A stretch of DNA of 60,000 bases from Mesostigma viride (lineage: Eukaryota > Streptophyta > Mesostigmatophyceae > Mesostigmatales > Mesostigmataceae), in the NCBI GenBank assembly GCA_009746045.1, contig RPFO01002078.1:107501-167500 (forward strand). The letters are read 5' to 3'. Positions within the stretch are counted from its first letter, which is position 1. Each line of letters begins with the position of its first letter. Below, in pieces: positions 25,011 through 33,672 of this stretch. The notes below the pieces were generated by a model, which made no database searches, was not told the DNA's origin, and was given only the letters and a program-made list of their open reading frames with translations. A program made the position numbers and the translations under genes.

Positions 25011-28000
25011 GGTGGGGGTGGGTTGGGTGGGTGGGTGGGTGGGTGGGGGGTGGGTGGGGGTGGGTGGGGGTGGGTGGGTGGGTGGGGGTGGGGGGGTGGG
25101 GGGGGTGGGGGGGGGGTGGGGGGGGGGTGCGTGGGTGGGTGGACGCTATAAGTAATTAACATTACAGTTTATATGAGTGATTAGTATCGCGCTGAAAGTA
25201 GTGGATCATGGATGTAGGAGGCGCGATGGATGAGCGCGAGGGGTGGGCTAATGGTGGGCCGCTGAAAGTAGTGTGGGGTGGATTGCTTATCGTGCCGTCA
25301 ATTCTACGTCGAGTTGAGCGATGGGTGAGGACAAGGGATGGATCGATACGTGAAGCCCCGATGAAAGCGGGGGTCGATTGGTGGATGGGGAACAAAGGCT
25401 TCAGTGATGGGGATTGGTGGATATCTGCTTGAGCTTATCTAGGGTATCATGTCTTAAGTCGTCATATGACGGACCTACTGGACCAGGAGTGGAAGGAGTG
25501 GTGTGGGAGCGAGGGGCGAGGGCGTGGGATGGGTAAGGAATGGGTTACTTAAATGTGTTGAAGCAGTGGACTAGGAATGGACGCGCTCCCTCATTGACTG
25601 CCCTGCCTCCCCCCCCACGATTAGCCTTGCTTGCCCACCTCGGGTTCCCATCACGACATCTTGACTGCTACATCTCCTTTGCTCATAACCCTTGCCGGCG
25701 CCACGCCCCTGCCATTGGTCGCCCCGTGCCCCTGCCGTCGCTCCTTCCCATGCTCACTTCATCGCTCACCCACGCCGCCAGGTTGACCTTCCATTCCCTC
25801 TCTTCTGTGCTTCCACTTTTCCTCCTTTTTTTCTGCTCGGCGCGCGCTGCTCGGGCCCCCCTTTCCCACTTCCCCGTCCCTGGTGCACTCGGCACCCTCC
25901 AGGCAGTGCAGCTGGCCGAGGCCTCCTCCTTGGCGGAGCAGCGCGCGGCCGATGTCGCCCGCCTGGAGGCGTCTCTGGCCAAGTCCCAGAGGCGTGTCCG
26001 CAAGCTGGAGGGGCTGGAGGGCGCGGCCAAGGAGGCGCAGGTGGCGCGCGACCGCATGGCGGAGCAACTTGCGGCCGCCACCGCTAGCGAGGCCGCGGCC
26101 AAGGAGCGATGCGCCGAGGCAGAGGCGGCCGCAGAGAGTTTGCGCGCAGAGGTGGGCCGAGGACCCCATTTTGTCTTATATACTTGAAGTTAATAACAAA
26201 AGTTTGTATACAGATGTGCACCGGGGGGTCCTGTCAATTTTTGTGTCTGTCTATCCTCACTTGCCCGTTCTTGTGTTTCTATTCTTTCTTAAATTTAACA
26301 GATGGGTGCAGGCGGGCCTGTCTGTGTGTGTGTTGCGTCTGCGATCTTGCTTCATCTACTTAGTACTTGGTAGTTTGTATTCAACTTTGTTGGAGGTGCT
26401 TGATTAAATGATCACAATCTTCATGTGCCTGACCATTGTCTGCACATTTCCGCTGGCGAATTGCGTCAAAGGCTTCATGGGTTGCCACCTGCTGGATGCG
26501 TGGGTGCAGGTTCTCTAGGCGTGTGACCTTGGCAAGAAGTGAAAACCTTACAATAGTCTCACTTGCCTGTGATGCTCCTTCCTGTGCTTTCCGCGTCGAT
26601 AATTTTCGACTGTCGCGCTATATGGGGAGACGATTGTTCCCCATATAGCAACGACGATTGTTCGGCGCCGGCGAATCTTCTTATCGCATTCCTATCGCAG
26701 TGATGCTTTCGTATCACTCGAGCCTGTACGCTAACTGGAACATGGACCCCAATCCCCCCCCGCCCCTTCTCCCCACGCCCCCCTGGCAGGGCGAGGAGCG
26801 CAAGCGCCGCTTCACCCACGTGCAGAAGGCCATCGAGCTCAAAGAGTCGGCGCTCAACGAGCAGAGCGCGCAGCTGGAGGAGATGCGTGAGTGGCCGCGA
26901 GCCTTTCCGTTCGACCCCAACCCGCCAACCGCCCCCCTGATATATTCTTACTGCCCTTGCCCTCCTCAGTATCACTAGAAAGGACTACTAGGTAGATGAT
27001 ATATTCTTACTGCCCTTGCCCTCCTCAGTATCACTAGAAAGGACTACTAGGTAGATGATGTATTCTTACTGCCCTTGCCGCCCTCAGTATCACTAGAAAG
27101 GACTACTAGGTAGATGATATATTCTTACTGCCCTTGCCCTCCTCAGTATCACTAGAAAGGACTACCGGGTAGATGATATATTCTTACTGCCCTTGCCGCC
27201 CTCAGTATCACTAGGACGGACTACTAGGTAGATGATATATTCTTACTGCCCTTGGCCTCCTCAGTATCACTAGGACGGACTACTAGGTAGATGATATATT
27301 CTTACTGCCCTTGGCCTCCTCAGTATCACTAGGACGGACTACTAGGTAGATGATATATTCTTACTGCCCTCGCCCTCCTCAGTATCACTAGGACGGACTA
27401 CTAGGTAGATGAAGGGGAAGTGGTGATCTGCCTTGCACTAGCAGGCGTGCGAGTGACCAGCAGGGGGTGCGGGTGAGCTTGTGTACAGCATCCAAGCGCT
27501 CTCCCCTTCACCCTCCTTTATTTGATTCCCCGATGTTTGTTCCTGAGTGGTTGGGTTACCTGTGCGGCGTGCTTATCTTGGATTTCAAGGGAGAGCAAAC
27601 GTGCCAGTGACTTCCTCCATGTGGGGAAAGTTTCTCTTTGCACGGTGTGACTGGGGACGCAGGCGTGCGTTTGCTTTCTTGTTGGTGTTTTCTGCTTTAT
27701 GTCCCCCAACACCAGGTGAGTCTTGTTGGCTTTTTGCCTAACTTTTTTTTATCCGCCTCCCCTTGCACACGACGACACGTGCAGGGCATCATGAGTTACA
27801 TTACCCTTGCACACGACTACACGTGCAGGGTATCATGAGTGACATTATTTTTGGTGCTTGTCACCTTTCCCTCTTGACCGAGCTGACATATAGGATAGAT
27901 CCAGCACAGTTCTCCTCGAGTAGGCCTGGGCTAATTTTTCTAAACTAGGAAGTCACTCAACTCCATCCGATGAACCGCATCCTCCTGTCATCTCGCCTGG

Positions 28001-30535
28001 ACCTCGTTTCATCTCTCATGGACAGGCCGGTCGGTCGAGGAGAGGGAGGCGAGCGCTGCGGCCGCGTCGGCGAGAGCCACGGAGCTCATCTCTCGAGCGG
28101 AAGAAACACATCGCCAGCTGGCAGAGGCCCAGGCGGAGGTTCGTGTGTCGTCTCGTCTCGTGTCTTCTGATGCGACATCCAGTAGCTGGTGGAGCTACCA
28201 GTCTCAGACCAGTATTTTGTTGTCGATAGCCAAAGATGTATTGTTCTGAATTGATGCTAGAACCTCCGTAGCTCTCCTAGATGGACATATGGCTGGTCTC
28301 GGGGTAGCGGCAGTATCCCCCCCCCCCCCCCCCCCCCCCCCGAGTGCACGGATTGCCTAAGGAATGGTTTTGTGTTCCGCGCCAAACCGCATAAGCCGTG
28401 GCTTCGTTTTGTGTGTAATTCAGAGACCGAGAGCCCACCACTGTGTCTAACAGTGAATTCAACAAAGGTGTGTACTACTTTCATTTCCCCACCAAGCAGG
28501 TGGACCGGCTCAAAGCGCGGGTGGAGGAACTGGACAAGTCCCTGGCCGATGCGACCGGACAAGCGGAGACTGCCCGGGCACGGGCCAACGAGAGCCTGGC
28601 CTCACTACAAGCGGCCGAGGCCAGGGTCGCAGAGCTGACTGCTGCCACCGCAACTGCGCGCGACCGGGCAGCTGCGGACGCGGCCCAAGCGGCGGCGGAT
28701 TCGTCCCGGTCCTTACGGGTGGAGGGAGCCCAGGGGCGGGCAGGGACCACGCGGGATGTCGCCGTGCAGTGCGCCGGTAACGGTTGGCGAGGGAGCGCGG
28801 CGCGAGAGGGCCATGTTCATGGTGTCAGCCACCAGAATAATAACAGTCATAGTGTTTATGAGGGTACCAATGGTGATGCTGCAGGGTGGGACGGGTCGCA
28901 AGTCGGGCCCCCATCGTCGTCGGTTCCGGCCACCCCCAGGAATGGGCCAGTCTTTGCACAGTTTGCGGTGGCGGACGAGCCGGCATTCGTCACGGTGGCG
29001 CGCCAGCTGCTGTGGCTGCGGGACATTCTGCTGTACGGGACGGGGGCCCAGCCGGGCCTGCTGGACGCGAGTGGCGGCACCAGCAACGGTGGCTATGGTG
29101 GTGGAGCCAACATCATGCTTTCCTCGCCTTCGCCGCTGCCCTTCTCTCCATGGCCGGGGGATAGCGCCAAGGCAGGGGGTGGCTACGAGTCGTCGCCCGC
29201 CGCGGGCGCAGCGGCCGCCCGGAAGGGATCCCCGCGCCGGTGGGCAGCCGGGGGGGAGGCCTGGGTGCCCCTGGAGACGTGGCTAGCGCACCTGCAGGAC
29301 AAGGCGTCCCTGGGCACAGGGGATGCATCCATAGACGCCGGCGAGGGGGACGAACGAGGGGGAGGGAAAAAGGGAGAAGAAATGGGTGAAGCCGGGGGGG
29401 GGACGGCGGGGCAGATGCGCACGTGGACAGCGGGATGGTGTGGGACTGGGTGCGTGCGAGCCTGGGCACGTTGGTCAAGCAGGTGGAGGGAGCCAGGGAC
29501 GCCCTGGCCAGCGCCGTGGTGGCAAGGGAGGCCGGCCTTGGAACGGGTGGTGGCCGTGTGGGGGAGAACGGTCCTGTGGCCGGCGCCCATTCGGATGCCA
29601 GCAGCCAGTTGGGCAACTGGCCATCGGAGGTGGGAGCGGTTCGCATGGACTACCCTGCATCCGCGGTCATCGCCACGGTGGGGGTGGTTGGGTCCAGCCC
29701 GGGTTCCATTGCGGTGGAGACTGGGGACGGTGCCCCGACGCGGCAGCCAGCATACCTCGAGGAGGGCCGTGAGGGTGGGGGGGGCAAGCTAGGGGGGGGG
29801 CATATGTCGGGGACCGCCACACACGGTGGGGTTGGCAAGGGGGAGACTGTGAGCCGAAAGGCGTGGGAGGAGCAACGGGCGCGCGCGGATGCGGCCGAGG
29901 CGGCGGTCGCCTCGCAGCAGGTGGGTGGTGGTGCCTGGGAGGGTATAGGGTTGTAGGGGAGGGAGGGAAAAGTGCCTCCCCTGGCATGTTTGTTTGTGTG
30001 TCCTGACTGTTTGCCATTCATACAGTCTGCGTGCCCGCATTTGCTGTGCATTAAAGTTTTCCTCTGGGTTGTGGGTGTTGCATCATCGTGGTTTGACGTA
30101 AGCACTTCATGAGCATGCATGCACCAAGGGCATGTGCCATGGACTGACGTCTTGCCTGAAGTGTACTCATGAAAAGGTTGTGCATGCGTGGCGCTCGTTG
30201 TTTCCTTGGCACGTGGCCGCGTGCAGACCAAGGTGGTGAACCTCGAGAAGCAGGTATACGAGCTGAGCTGGCAGGTGGCCATGATGGCCAACAGCGGGGG
30301 GGCAGACATGCCGCACCAGCAGCACCGCTGGTCTGCGGCGCACATGAGCGCGTCAGCACTTGCATCCGCAGCGATTGGCTCCGTCAAGTCCTTCGCAGGC
30401 TCGACCAGGTGGCAGCATGCCATCAAGCGGCGAAGGCTGTGGGTCGCGCTGGGGCTGTACCTGGCGCTGCTGCACGGATGGGTTTTTTACGCGAGCTATG
30501 CGTCCAATTCTGTGATGGCGCCCAGGTGCCACTAA
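10942..30535 (+). CDS. Giant tail-anchored coiled-coil golgin (CASP/giantin/golgin-84 type)
   Basis: Golgins of this type are anchored in Golgi membranes by a C-terminal helix and tether vesicles with a long coiled coil. Exons: 10942-11073, 12619-12678, 14755-15924, 16296-16559, 18520-22648, 23356-23620, 24503-24827, 25903-26151, 26790-26886, 28026-28138, 28500-29920 and 30227-30535. Every junction is GT-AG and phases close, except that exon 28500-29920 needs one extra G at the G9 run 29394-29402. The product is about 2,844 residues: N-terminal MWSRFRETLEQATEAF; an Ala/Pro/Lys-rich linker (about 65-454) with repeated KKKVV; heptad-rich coiled coil (about 455-2370); a less ordered Gly-rich part; and a hydrophobic anchor (about 2813-2833, LWVALGLYLALLHGWVFYAS) after KRRR. 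The LLHxxVF core, with Tyr and His in the membrane, is a mark of CASP/giantin/golgin-84 tails. No GRIP domain is seen. The second exon is the least certain. Confidence 0.82.
12851..13385 (+). repeat. 59-bp minisatellite, about nine copies
   Basis: Head-to-tail units beginning GCAAACAGGGGCTGGGTCGC and ending CATCATGCGATAG, nearly identical (single-base differences such as GGGTCGC/GGATCGC). It lies in the golgin intron 12679-14754. There are no variable spacers. Confidence 0.95.
13526..13838 (+). repeat. Higher-order tandem repeat of GGAGGCATNGATAGATAAG
   Basis: Units of GGAGGCATTGATAGATAAG plus TTACC are joined either directly or through AGGCATGCACATAACT, giving a mixed-length array with at least eight cores. 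Same golgin intron as the 59-bp array. Confidence 0.85.
14155..14450 (+). repeat. 43-bp minisatellite, about seven copies
   Basis: Units begin CCACACTCAACTGTCTCGAT and end GGATGCCTTACAA; single-base variants GAACAG/GAATAG/GAGTAG. Third separate array in the same golgin intron. Confidence 0.95.
14588..14650 (+). other. Candidate in-phase micro-exon of 18-bp repeats (golgin)
   Basis: GTAGAGCAGCAGAAAGAG is followed by two copies of GTAGAGCAGCAGGCACAG, then GTAACC. With the acceptor at 14586-14587 the exon is 63 nt; with the one at 14595-14596 it is 54 nt. Both keep phase 0 with the flanking exons and encode a Gln/Glu-rich stretch (VEQQKEVEQQAQVEQQAQ) suited to a coiled coil. It could equally be a chance minisatellite. 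Confidence 0.4.
16621..16643 (-). mobile_element. Solo 3' end of the short retroposon family
   Basis: TATCAAGGAGACAACCAGCG then CAG, the reverse complement of the constant 3' end of the element at 44010-44220, without the rest of the element. Lies in the golgin intron 16560-18519. A 33-bp CTTGCATACAATAATA-type triplet repeat follows at about 16697-16780. Confidence 0.6.
17136..18030 (+). repeat. 447-bp tandem segmental duplication
   Basis: The sequence from CTCGAGCTACCATGGTCCGG at 17136 restarts at 17583 with almost no differences, an offset of 447 bp. Each copy holds a partial short retroposon (ending GGTTGTCTCATTGATA), a second solo 25-bp retroposon end, unique sequence, and the start of the 22-bp satellite. 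The near identity points to a recent duplication. Confidence 0.9.
17385..18215 (+). repeat. 22-bp satellite in a golgin intron
   Basis: Units of CTCTTTCACGGCTCTTTAAC plus GA, with variants (TTCAACGA, TATAACTA), run in two blocks (about 17385-17585 and 17832-18215). The second block is longer, and its end decays to CACGGCTCTTT and CACGGCTCATT units. Confidence 0.9.
22806..23035 (+). repeat. (GTGGGG)n array at the start of a golgin intron
   Basis: About 230 bp of GTGGGG/GTGGGGG units starting about 160 bp after the donor at 22649. It is strongly G-rich on the sense strand and could form G-quadruplexes in pre-mRNA. Confidence 0.95.
23720..23825 (+). repeat. Short tandem repeat CCTTGCTTTGTACATCTAG
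   Basis: Three to four diverged units of about 28-30 bp in the golgin intron 23621-24502. The same intron also holds a degenerate CCTGACC/CCCGACC-type pyrimidine-rich run at about 24350-24480, just before the acceptor. Confidence 0.7.
24809..24854 (+). repeat. 23-bp duplication of an exon end with its splice donor
   Basis: The exon end GGGGGAGCTGGGGAAGCAG with its donor GTGA is immediately repeated as GGGGGAGCTGGGGAAGTAG and GTGA. Use of the second donor would read an in-frame TAG, so the first donor (exon end 24827) was chosen. Confidence 0.85.
24957..25150 (+). repeat. (TG)n followed by (GGGT)n
   Basis: About 40 bp of TG then about 135 bp of GGGT/GGGGT in the golgin intron 24828-25902. 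The rest of that intron contains no gene I can support. Confidence 0.95.
26935..27412 (+). repeat. 59-bp minisatellite, eight copies, each with an acceptor-like motif
   Basis: Units begin TGATATATTCTTACTGCCC and each contains a pyrimidine tract ending CCTCCTCAG, which resembles a 3' splice site, followed by TATCACTAG. It lies 50 bp after the donor of exon 26790-26886. The unit differs in sequence from the 59-bp array at 12851. A 43-bp direct repeat (CCCTTGCACACGACNACACG type) follows at about 27760-27845. Confidence 0.93.
28317..28341 (+). repeat. C25 homopolymer
   Basis: An uninterrupted run of 25 C in the golgin intron 28139-28499. Length is likely to be unreliable in the assembly. Confidence 0.95.
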
Positions 30536-30540
30536 TTTTA

Positions 30541-30545
30541 TGTAA
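30541..30545 (+). terminator. TGTAA poly(A) signal of the golgin gene
   Basis: TGTAA starts five bases after the TAA stop at 30533-30535. This is close for a cleavage signal, so a later signal may be the one used. Confidence 0.3.
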
Positions 30546-30604
30546 TTTTTTTAGCAAATACATGATGGCAAGCAAGTGCCCATTAGTTCAGTTTGCAGAG
30601 CATA

Positions 30605-30720
30605 TCAGTAAGTACTTGCGTGCCATGCGCAGAGGCACGCCATGGAGTACTACACTAATCTCATTATGGTAGTAATAACACAAAAGTTCTATATAGCACT
30701 GCATGCTCTAAGCCAATAAG
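30605..30720 (-). mobile_element. LINE family B 3' end, truncated
   Basis: GTAAGTACTTGCGTGCCATG and GGCACGCCATGGAGTACT form an imperfect hairpin (GCGTGCC with GGCACGC, AGTACT at both ends), followed on the inner side by CTAATCTCATTA. The same block is at 42530, 44565 and (opposite strand) 31729. The (TAAG)n tail marks the outer, 3' edge. Confidence 0.65.
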
Positions 30721-30721
30721 C

Positions 30722-31135
30722 AGTCCTCACTTATGGGGCGGAGGCATGGACCGTCACAGCTGACCTTGCCAAAAAGCTAGACGGGGCGGTCACCAACATG
30801 CTGCGGTCAATTTTCCGTGTGGGCTATGCCGCACACGTCCGCAAGGAGGACTTGTACCTGGAGCTAGGCATGCCACTTATCACCAGCACCATCAACCAGC
30901 ATCGACTGCAGCTCAGTTACTAGCAGGGCACTTAGCTCGCACCAACCATGCATGCAGGTAGAAACATCTCGTATAGCCCCTATGCAGGGCTACGACCTGC
31001 TCAGCCTGGCAGGCACCTCGTCACGCGGGACGGGCCCGGCCAGCAAGGCCGGCTAGACGCCGCAAGGCCCGCACTTTCAAGGAGCAGCTAGACGAGGACA
31101 TGGGGGCCCTTGGCCTCTCCGCGTGATTTGGAAAT
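30722..31135 (+). mobile_element. Degenerate LINE family A fragment (RT C-terminal region)
   Basis: Translates as LTYGAEAWTVTADLAKKLDG against LTYGAETWTLTADLARKLDG in the copy at 4973-6349, then drifts through frameshifts and stops to a match with the FKEQL...EDMG...GLS region near 31080-31125. It lacks catalytic motifs and lies head-to-head with the family B end at 30605. Confidence 0.8.
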
Positions 31136-31290
31136 AGATCAGTTGTATGGACAGTTATCTTGTCCGCGTGTTCGAGTGTCTAGATTCTGATCAGGCACTC
31201 CGCAAAGGTGAAAACTCTATATGGTTGGGGCAGGATGCAGACGATATTTGTAACTTCATGTAATTATTTTCTGATGAGGTTAGCATAGTA

Positions 31291-31729
31291 TCGCAGCAAT
31301 GGTGCTCACCACTAGACACTCCCGGCCAGTTAGGCTCGAAACACACGCGCTCTGCATGATCACGCAAGTTGTTTCCGGCCCCACCATCTAGGTCATCTAG
31401 TCGCTCTACACGTCAGCCAGCCATAATTTCAATGCACAAGGATACACATTTCCATATCACCATTCATCTTCATCATCCTGAACGACTCGAACACGCGGAC
31501 AAGATAACGGCAGGCTCGAGCTACCATGGTCCGGATTCTCCCGATTTCTGGCCTGCGCTGGTTGTCTCCTTGATAATTTCAATGCACAAGGCTACACTGA
31601 CATTTCCATCACCATTCATATTCATCATCCTGAACGACTCGAACACGCGGAAAAGATAACGGCAGGCTCGAGCTACCATGGTCCGGATTCTCCCGATTTT
31701 TGGCCTGCGCTGGTTGTCTCCTTGATAGT
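31291..31729 (+). mobile_element. Short retroposon, full-length head plus tandem second unit
   Basis: Starts CAGCAATGGTGCTCACCACT, runs through TTCCGGCCCCACCATCTAGG and GGCTCGAGCTACCATGGTCC, and ends CTGGTTGTCTCCTTGAT at about 31577. A second, shorter unit restarts at AATTTCAATGCACAAGG and ends with the same 3' end at about 31727. It has no coding potential. Matches 46609-46877 and 44010-44220. Confidence 0.75.
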
Positions 31730-31795
31730 ACTCCGTGGCATGCCCATGCATGCGCATGACACGCAAGTACTTATACACAATTACTTACTTAGGCT
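31729..31795 (+). mobile_element. LINE family B 3' hairpin and tail
   Basis: AGTACTCCGTGGCATGCCC ... CATGACACGCAAGTACTT then TTACTTACTTAG. It is a plus-strand copy reduced to the terminal hairpin and (TTAC)n tail. Confidence 0.6.
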
Positions 31796-33672
31796 AGTCA
31801 TGGATAAGATCGATGAGCATAGCTCACCAATTATTAAGTATAATTGTGTATAAGTGCGTGCATTCAAGCTTGCTGGCTCTACTATTGAACGTGTGCTCAC
31901 AGTTGTAAAAATGATGCCTTTGATTCAGGTAACTTACAGACGTCATATCTGCGAGGATAGAATTACTCTTTGGAGCATTTGCACCCCCTAAAAACAACGA
32001 GGTCAAACAATTTTAATCCATCTGAGTCCCACTCACACCACATGGGTACGGACTAACCATGGGACAAATATTGGGGTCATGCCACGAATGACAACACTAT
32101 CCAAACAAACTCCCAAACCACACCTTCCTCGGTCAAGGGAAGGCATCATTCCCTAGACAGCAAGCCACTAAAATGTACCATCGACTGCACTCTTCGCCCT
32201 GGTCTTGCCTTCCACAAATGGCAGGGGCCACTTCAACGGAACCAAACAGCTTGTAACCGTGCCATATAATTTAGTAAACATCGCCGCACACGAATCCACG
32301 TTGCATCTCCAGAACAAAAGACAGGGTACGCCACCCGATGCAGGGGCACCATCTCAGGGAGAGGGCAGCAACGCAAATACAGACTCCATGCCATCGCCTC
32401 CCTGCATATCGCCTTGTCCTGTCAGGCACTAAGCACCTGCTTCATGTCACACGCGTTGCTGCGTGTGTTGACTTGAAACCCCAGCTACGCAAAAATCTAT
32501 GCTAAAAAGAGCCATCAACTAATCCGCAGTCAACCGCGTCGACAGCGACATAGTGAGGGACCCTAAGGTCGGCAGCCCTGCTGTGAAAACCATTGCATGC
32601 GCCTGGGCGCTGGCAGCCCCAGCTCACTCCCACTTAAACCGGTTCGAGCGGCACAATTAGAGAAAACACTCTGCCTGCATCAACCCGAGCAATTCCAAGT
32701 CACAGGTTGAAAATACTGTTCTTCCTCCATCCTCATGGTGCATGAGCAAGCGAATCCCGAGGCCTCAGCACGCAGCCAACGCCCACAGGCGCACGAACGC
32801 CAAGGTTGTGCCTCAGCGCCCCGGTAAGCAGGGCCAGGCAACCCTCGAGCAGCGCCCACCCAGAACCAGCCATGGCCCTTGTTACGCCAGCGGTAAGCAG
32901 GACACCCACCGGGCCTGTGAACACAGCCAAGCATTGGGTCTGCCACACCTGGGTTAACCCCATTCTCCTGGTCCGAGCCAGTGGCCGAGGGAGCGTGGCA
33001 CACTTGTACACAGGAAAACTCCGGCTAGGGCCATGCCTTCACACGCTACCTTCCACACCGCCCTATCCGTGGCATCTTCCAAGGGAGCCGAGCTGCCCAA
33101 ACCAGCAGAACCACCAATCACTTGTCTTGTTGGCACCACCTGGTTTGGGGCCTGGGGGCAACCCGAAAAGGGGATCTTGAGTAGATACCCTCGGAACGCC
33201 CCCTGCGCACAGGATGTGGATGCAGCCGCGCGCATAAAAGGCAAGACAACGGCTACACCCTTGTCCCAGTCCAGTCCGGTGCCGCCAAGCATCTTTCCCC
33301 CCTCAACAACCCCCCCCCCCCCCGTGGTCCGGAAAAGCCAGCCACCGCGGCTCTGGAGCTTTGCGCACCAAACCCAAGCTGGTTGCCCCCCCTTCCCGCC
33401 CCCCCGAACAAAAACCTCGATGCCCCATTCCTCCCCTTGAGCCTTCCTCGGTGCCGGCGTGCCCCGCTCTTTATCTTCCTCGTTCACCCCGCGGCAGGGC
33501 GCCGTATCCCTCGCAACTGCAACCCCGGGCCAACCACCACCGCATGCGCGTACCCGCATGCCACCTCATGCGCGATGCCGCCTGCGCACACTCGGCCTGG
33601 CGGCGCGTTGCCCCATTCCCGCCGGGTCACGCGCCCTGCCTCATCCCCCCCTTGCCCGGCCCGCGCACGCCC
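31796..33672. other. Intergenic interval between convergent golgin and kinesin genes
   Basis: I see no supportable gene here. The stretch just before 33673 is the 3' flank of the kinesin gene and is C-rich (C16 near 33308). Open frames in 32680-33660 run on both strands with no recognisable domain and skewed composition. Confidence 0.6.
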
